DNA of 38,031 bases from Pirellulaceae bacterium. GTDB lineage: Bacteria > Planctomycetota > Planctomycetia > Pirellulales > Thermoguttaceae. The position numbers and the translations under genes were made by a program. Below are positions 35,125-38,031 of the stretch, in pieces. The stretch is from positions 1 to 38,031 of the forward strand of contig JAAYCB010000104.1 of assembly GCA_012744395.1 (NCBI GenBank). Reading direction: 5' to 3'. Every line of letters begins with the position of its first letter. Positions within the stretch are counted from its first letter, which is position 1. Under the pieces are notes generated by a model. The model saw nothing but the letters and a program-made list of their open reading frames with translations. It was not told where the DNA came from and made no database searches.

Positions 35125-35333
35125 TAACCCGGATTACTCATGAGCCGATCGCCAACCCGACGCGTAAGCGAGGACAGTAACCCGACGCGTAAGCGAGGAG
35201 AACTTGCCCAGCGGGCCTTGACTACGCTTCCCAGCTCGCCTCGCTTGAATTACCCAGATCGCCTCGCTTACGCTTCGGGTTCCGACGGCGCGCGACAGTC
35301 GAGAGATCCCTGGCTCATAACTAATCCGGGCGA
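35125..35333. mobile_element. MITE-like element, about 209 bp
   Basis: The ends are inverted repeats: TAACCCGGATTACTCATGAG from 35125 against CTAATCCGGGCGA ending at 35333, with 18 of 22 bases complementary. Inside, AACCCGACGCGTAAGCGAGG occurs twice in direct orientation (35154 and 35179) and once inverted with small changes (35259-35281). No open frame for a transposase fits inside. The structure is that of a non-autonomous miniature element; no target-site duplication was recognised. Confidence 0.65.
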
Positions 35334-35496
35334 AGTTTGATATCCCCAAATGGGCCCCGGTGGACCGGCTCATGTTCGTGGCGCGGAGGCTCATCGTGCC
35401 ATCCGGCAACGGTCTGCCGCCGGGCGCGTTGCGGCAGTCTCCGTGAACGGGGTGTACGGCGCGCCTGCCCGGGGCGGGAAAGGAGGGATTGGTTGG

Positions 35497-35991
35497 ATGA
35501 CGATTGAGGAGATTCTCAAGGCCAAGGGGAACAAGGTCTACACGGTCGATGCCGACGCCACGTTGGAGCATGTGGTCTCAAGGCTCGTCGATCACAATGT
35601 CGGGTCGCTGGTTGTCTGCGATCGCCACGCGGAGCACGGCGAACGCGTGATCGGAATCATCACCGAGCGCGACATCCTCCATGTCTGCGCCTCCCGCGGC
35701 CAGCGGCAGCTCGCCTCGATCCGCGTCCACGAGGCGATGAGCACCGATCTGGCCACCGCCTCGCCGGCGGAACAGGTGGAGACGATCATGGGGCTGATGA
35801 CCAGGCGGAGAATCCGCCATCTGCCCGTGCTTCGCGAGGGCCGGTTGGTGGGGCTCGTATCGATCGGCGACGTCGTCAAAGCGCAGCACGACCACCTCGC
35901 GATGGAGAACAAGTTCATGAAGGACTACATCCAGCGAGAGGGGGTCGGGAATGTCGAATGTCGAATGACGAATGCGCATCCGCCGGGCTAG
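35497..35991 (+). CDS. Two-CBS-domain protein
   Basis: A 164-residue cytoplasmic protein formed by a Bateman pair of CBS domains (about 8-65 and 76-133), with G-I-I-T-E-R-D-I-L and L-V-G-L-V-S-I-G-D-V-V-K as the typical strand-helix ends. Such pairs bind adenine nucleotides and sense energy state; the partner is unknown. The ATG at 35497 follows AAGGAGG at slightly long spacing. The last 14 residues (G-N-V-E-C-R-M-T-N-A-H-P-P-G) are encoded by a dispersed repeat, and its stop TAG shares the palindrome CTAG with the stop of the convergent gene. Confidence 0.9.
   Translation: MTIEEILKAKGNKVYTVDADATLEHVVSRLVDHNVGSLVVCDRHAEHGERVIGIITERDILHVCASRGQRQLASIRVHEAMSTDLATASPAEQVETIMGLMTRRRIRHLPVLREGRLVGLVSIGDVVKAQHDHLAMENKFMKDYIQREGVGNVECRMTNAHPPG
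35948..35977. repeat. Dispersed repeat family C at the CBS gene end
   Basis: GGAATGTCGAATGTCGAATG followed by ACGAATG; the same words occur at 12960-13022. Here it is part of the coding sequence. Confidence 0.7.
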
Positions 35992-37037
35992 CCGACGTGA
36001 TACTGTTCGACTCTGACCCGATCCACCTCGATACCGATCCCCGGCCCCTGGGGCACGGCGATCATCCCGTCGACTGTTTCGAAGTCTTCGATCGCCAGGT
36101 CGTCCACCGGGCGATGTTGGGGGCATTCGATGCAGCCGGTGAACGCCGGCGTGGCCGCGGCCAGTTGAAGCATCGCCGCCATGGCGATGCCAACCGAGGG
36201 ACCGGCCGATAGAGAAGCCCCGATGCCCGCCGCCTGGGCAATCGTGCCGCAGCGTCTCGCGTTGGCAAGCCCGCCCACGCGCTGCACATCGATAATCGCC
36301 AGCCGTGCCGCCCCGCCGCGGATCAAGGCCATGACGTCGGCGGGGCCCTCGATCGCCCGCGAGACGGCCAGGGGAACCGTGGTCTGCCGCCGCAAGGCGG
36401 ACAACGGCTCGAGCCGGCGATCGGCCAGCGGATCGAGGAGGAAATCCAGCGGCACGTCCTCGATGCGGCGGCAGAGTTCGAGGGCCTGCTCCGGATTGTA
36501 GACACCGCGGCCGTCAAGCCGCAGCTCGACACGGTCGCCGACCGCCTCGACCAGCGCCGTGACGACGTCCTCGTCACTGGAAAGACGCCCCGCGGCCGAG
36601 ACGGTTTGCCAATGGAATCCCTGCTCGGCCATCTCCCGCGAAAGCTGGAGGACCTGTTCAATCGTAGCGCCGTGGAGGCGGATGCCCAGCGGCAGACGCT
36701 GCCGGTACTGCCCGCCGAACAGGCAGCAGAGGGGCAGGCCGGCGACCTGGCCCACCAGGTCCCAGGAGGCCATCTCGACGGCGGCCTGCAAGGGGCGGGG
36801 CCGCAGGGCCTCCAGATCGAGCAGTTCCTCGATGTCGAACGCGCTGCGGCCCGCGAGAATCGACAGCAGGATGTCGCGCCGGGCGGGAAGTTCCGAGGCG
36901 CGCCAGGCAAGCCCGGCCTCGCCCCAGCCCTCCAGACCCGACTTGGTCGCCAAACGGACGAGCACCGACGGAATCGGCGGTTCGGAACCGATCGCCTCGC
37001 GCTCGACCAGGAAAAGTTCCACGTCGTTGATCGTCAT
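35988..37037 (-). CDS. Enolase-superfamily protein, catalytic residues largely lost
   Basis: A 349-residue protein with the capping domain (1-115) and TIM barrel of the mandelate racemase/muconate lactonizing group. The barrel ends carry D175 (R-L-D-G-R-G) as first metal ligand, an aspartate D202 (L-L-D-P) where Glu is usual, and V-S-R-A at 225-228 where the third acidic ligand is expected. The K-x-K acid/base motif after 'G-F' reads W-Q-T-V-S (143-147). D250 in I-I-D-V-Q-R-V-G-G is kept. It is therefore probably inactive as a typical enolase-type enzyme, or does something different. Its ATG overlaps the ispH stop by four bases. Confidence 0.82.
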   Translation of the reverse strand: MTINDVELFLVEREAIGSEPPIPSVLVRLATKSGLEGWGEAGLAWRASELPARRDILLSILAGRSAFDIEELLDLEALRPRPLQAAVEMASWDLVGQVAGLPLCCLFGGQYRQRLPLGIRLHGATIEQVLQLSREMAEQGFHWQTVSAAGRLSSDEDVVTALVEAVGDRVELRLDGRGVYNPEQALELCRRIEDVPLDFLLDPLADRRLEPLSALRRQTTVPLAVSRAIEGPADVMALIRGGAARLAIIDVQRVGGLANARRCGTIAQAAGIGASLSAGPSVGIAMAAMLQLAAATPAFTGCIECPQHRPVDDLAIEDFETVDGMIAVPQGPGIGIEVDRVRVEQYHVG

Positions 37038-37957
37038 CCCCGAAGCTCTCTCGGCAATTGAAATCGGACGTTCTCTTCGCGCACCCGATGGGTCCGCAGA
37101 CTCGTCTGGAAGCGGCCCCGCAACCACGCGACGCATCGCTCCACGAGGCCTTCCGGAGCACTCGCGCCGGCCGTGATCACCACGGTCTCCTCGCCCGAAA
37201 ACCAATCCGGGCGGATGTCGTCCGGGCCGTCGATCAGGTAGGCCGGCACGTCCTGGTTGTTGGCGATCTCGACGAGGCGCTGGCTGTTGGAGCTATTCCG
37301 GCTGCCGACGACGAGAACCAGGTCGGCCTGGCCGGCGAGAATGCGGACCGCCTCCTGGCGGTTCTGCGTCGCGTAGCAGATATCCTCTTTTGCCGGCCCC
37401 TCGATCTGCGGGAACCGCTGCTTGAGGCGGCGGATGATCAGCGAGGCGTCGTCCACCGAGAGCGTCGTCTGGGTCAAGTAGGCGAGCTTTTCCGTTCCGG
37501 AAAACTCGAGCCGGTCGACGTCTTCCACGCTCCCCACCAGGTGGATCGCCTCGGGCGCCTCGCCGATCGTGCCGATCACCTCGTCGTGCCCCCGGTGGCC
37601 GATGAGCACGATCTTGTATCCCTCGCCGGCGAAACGCGCCGCCTCGCGATGGACCTTGGTCACCAGGGGGCAGGTCGCGTCGATCGTCGCCACGTTCCGC
37701 GCTTCCGCGCTGCGGCGGACCTCCGGGGAGACGCCGTGGGCCGAGTAAAGCAGGTTCGCCCCGGCGGGCACGTCGTCCAGATGCTCGACGAAGACGACTC
37801 CCCGAGCGCGGAAGTGCTCGACGACCCAGCGGTTGTGGACAATCTCGTGATACACGAAAACCGGCGGTCCGAATCGCGCCAACGCGATTTCGAGACTCTC
37901 AATCGCCATGTTCACGCCCGCACAAAACCCGCGCGGCGCGGCGAGAATAATCTGCAT
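37034..37957 (-). CDS. ispH: 4-hydroxy-3-methylbut-2-enyl diphosphate reductase IspH
   Basis: A 307-residue iron-sulfur enzyme making IPP and DMAPP in the last step of the MEP isoprenoid pathway. The three cluster cysteines are C12 (R-G-F-C-A-G-V), C96 (D-A-T-C-P-L-V) and C194 (E-D-I-C-Y-A-T-Q-N-R-Q), as in E. coli. H-E-I-V-H-N, S-A-H-G-V-S-P and T-Q-T-T-L-S also match. The ATG at 37957 gives the conserved M-Q-I-I-L-A start with AGGAG upstream; an ATG seven codons earlier contains that site and is less likely. It is the first gene of a two-gene operon with the enolase-like gene. The remaining 74 bases to the window end show nothing certain. Confidence 0.96.
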   Translation of the reverse strand: MQIILAAPRGFCAGVNMAIESLEIALARFGPPVFVYHEIVHNRWVVEHFRARGVVFVEHLDDVPAGANLLYSAHGVSPEVRRSAEARNVATIDATCPLVTKVHREAARFAGEGYKIVLIGHRGHDEVIGTIGEAPEAIHLVGSVEDVDRLEFSGTEKLAYLTQTTLSVDDASLIIRRLKQRFPQIEGPAKEDICYATQNRQEAVRILAGQADLVLVVGSRNSSNSQRLVEIANNQDVPAYLIDGPDDIRPDWFSGEETVVITAGASAPEGLVERCVAWLRGRFQTSLRTHRVREENVRFQLPRELRG

Positions 37958-38031
37958 GGTTTGCTCGCTCCTGGGCAAGCATCATAATGAATCGGTGAGG
38001 CAGCAACCAGGGGCATGAGGCCGCGAGATTC

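Noticed and set aside
35125-35333. Possible CRISPR array from repeated AACCCGACGCGTAAGC units
   Set aside because: Only two direct copies with a 4-base spacer plus an inverted copy; the layout is that of a miniature inverted-repeat element, and no cas gene is present.

Overview
The window is a GC-rich bacterial chromosome segment that most resembles Planctomycetota (Pirellulales-like). The grounds are a DUF1559 protein with a pilin-type N-terminus (H-x-G-G-V-N...DGS ending), a CxPxR sulfatase, two neutral-ceramidase-like proteins, several Tat-exported 'twin-arginine + TIM-barrel' proteins, an FlgM-like protein of planctomycete type, and many short dispersed hairpin repeats between genes. The assignment is from family recognition only; there is no rRNA in the window.

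Left edge (1-950): the 3' end of an ISKra4-like transposase, cut by the window edge, then a tRNA-Leu(UAG) with an intact 3' half and a decayed 5' half. This may be a remnant or an attachment site. 952-6305: three minus-strand genes, a secreted ceramidase-like protein, the glycogen debranching enzyme GlgX and a cytochrome c'-like protein, separated by repeat-bearing gaps. 7075-8139: purM on the plus strand. 8639-17323 (minus): a DsbD-type thiol:disulfide reductase, then a run reading lipoprotein -> DUF1559 -> Gfo/Idh/MocA oxidoreductase -> aminoglycoside-phosphotransferase-like kinase, then a PAS-PAS-PP2C (RsbU/SpoIIE-type) phosphatase and a small FHA protein.

17670-29012 (minus): sulfatase, ceramidase-LamG fusion, NfeD-type membrane protease, two overlapping amidohydrolase paralogues (one with metal ligands lost), a DedA membrane protein, a Tat-exported sugar-isomerase-like protein, a 71-aa hypothetical protein and an EF-hand protein with a clear intrinsic terminator.

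29656-34726 (plus): an FlgM-like protein, a Fur-family regulator, NikR, and an ECF nickel importer in the order NikK-NikM-NikL-NikQ-NikO. A good sigma70-like promoter and a palindrome lie between nikR and nikK, and a dispersed-repeat cluster lies inside the operon between nikK and nikM. NikR (nickel ligands conserved) is the likely repressor; the Fur-family protein is a possible second metal input.

34727-38031: an intergenic stretch rich in palindromes, containing a ~209-bp MITE-like element with terminal inverted repeats; a two-CBS-domain protein whose last residues are encoded by a dispersed repeat; and, convergent with it and sharing the stop tetranucleotide CTAG, an operon of ispH followed by an enolase-superfamily protein that appears to have lost its catalytic lysines and one metal ligand.

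No complete, clearly new multi-gene system is evident. The best leads are the ispH/degenerate-enolase pair, the active/degenerate amidohydrolase pair, the MITE and repeat families, and the doubly regulated nickel importer.
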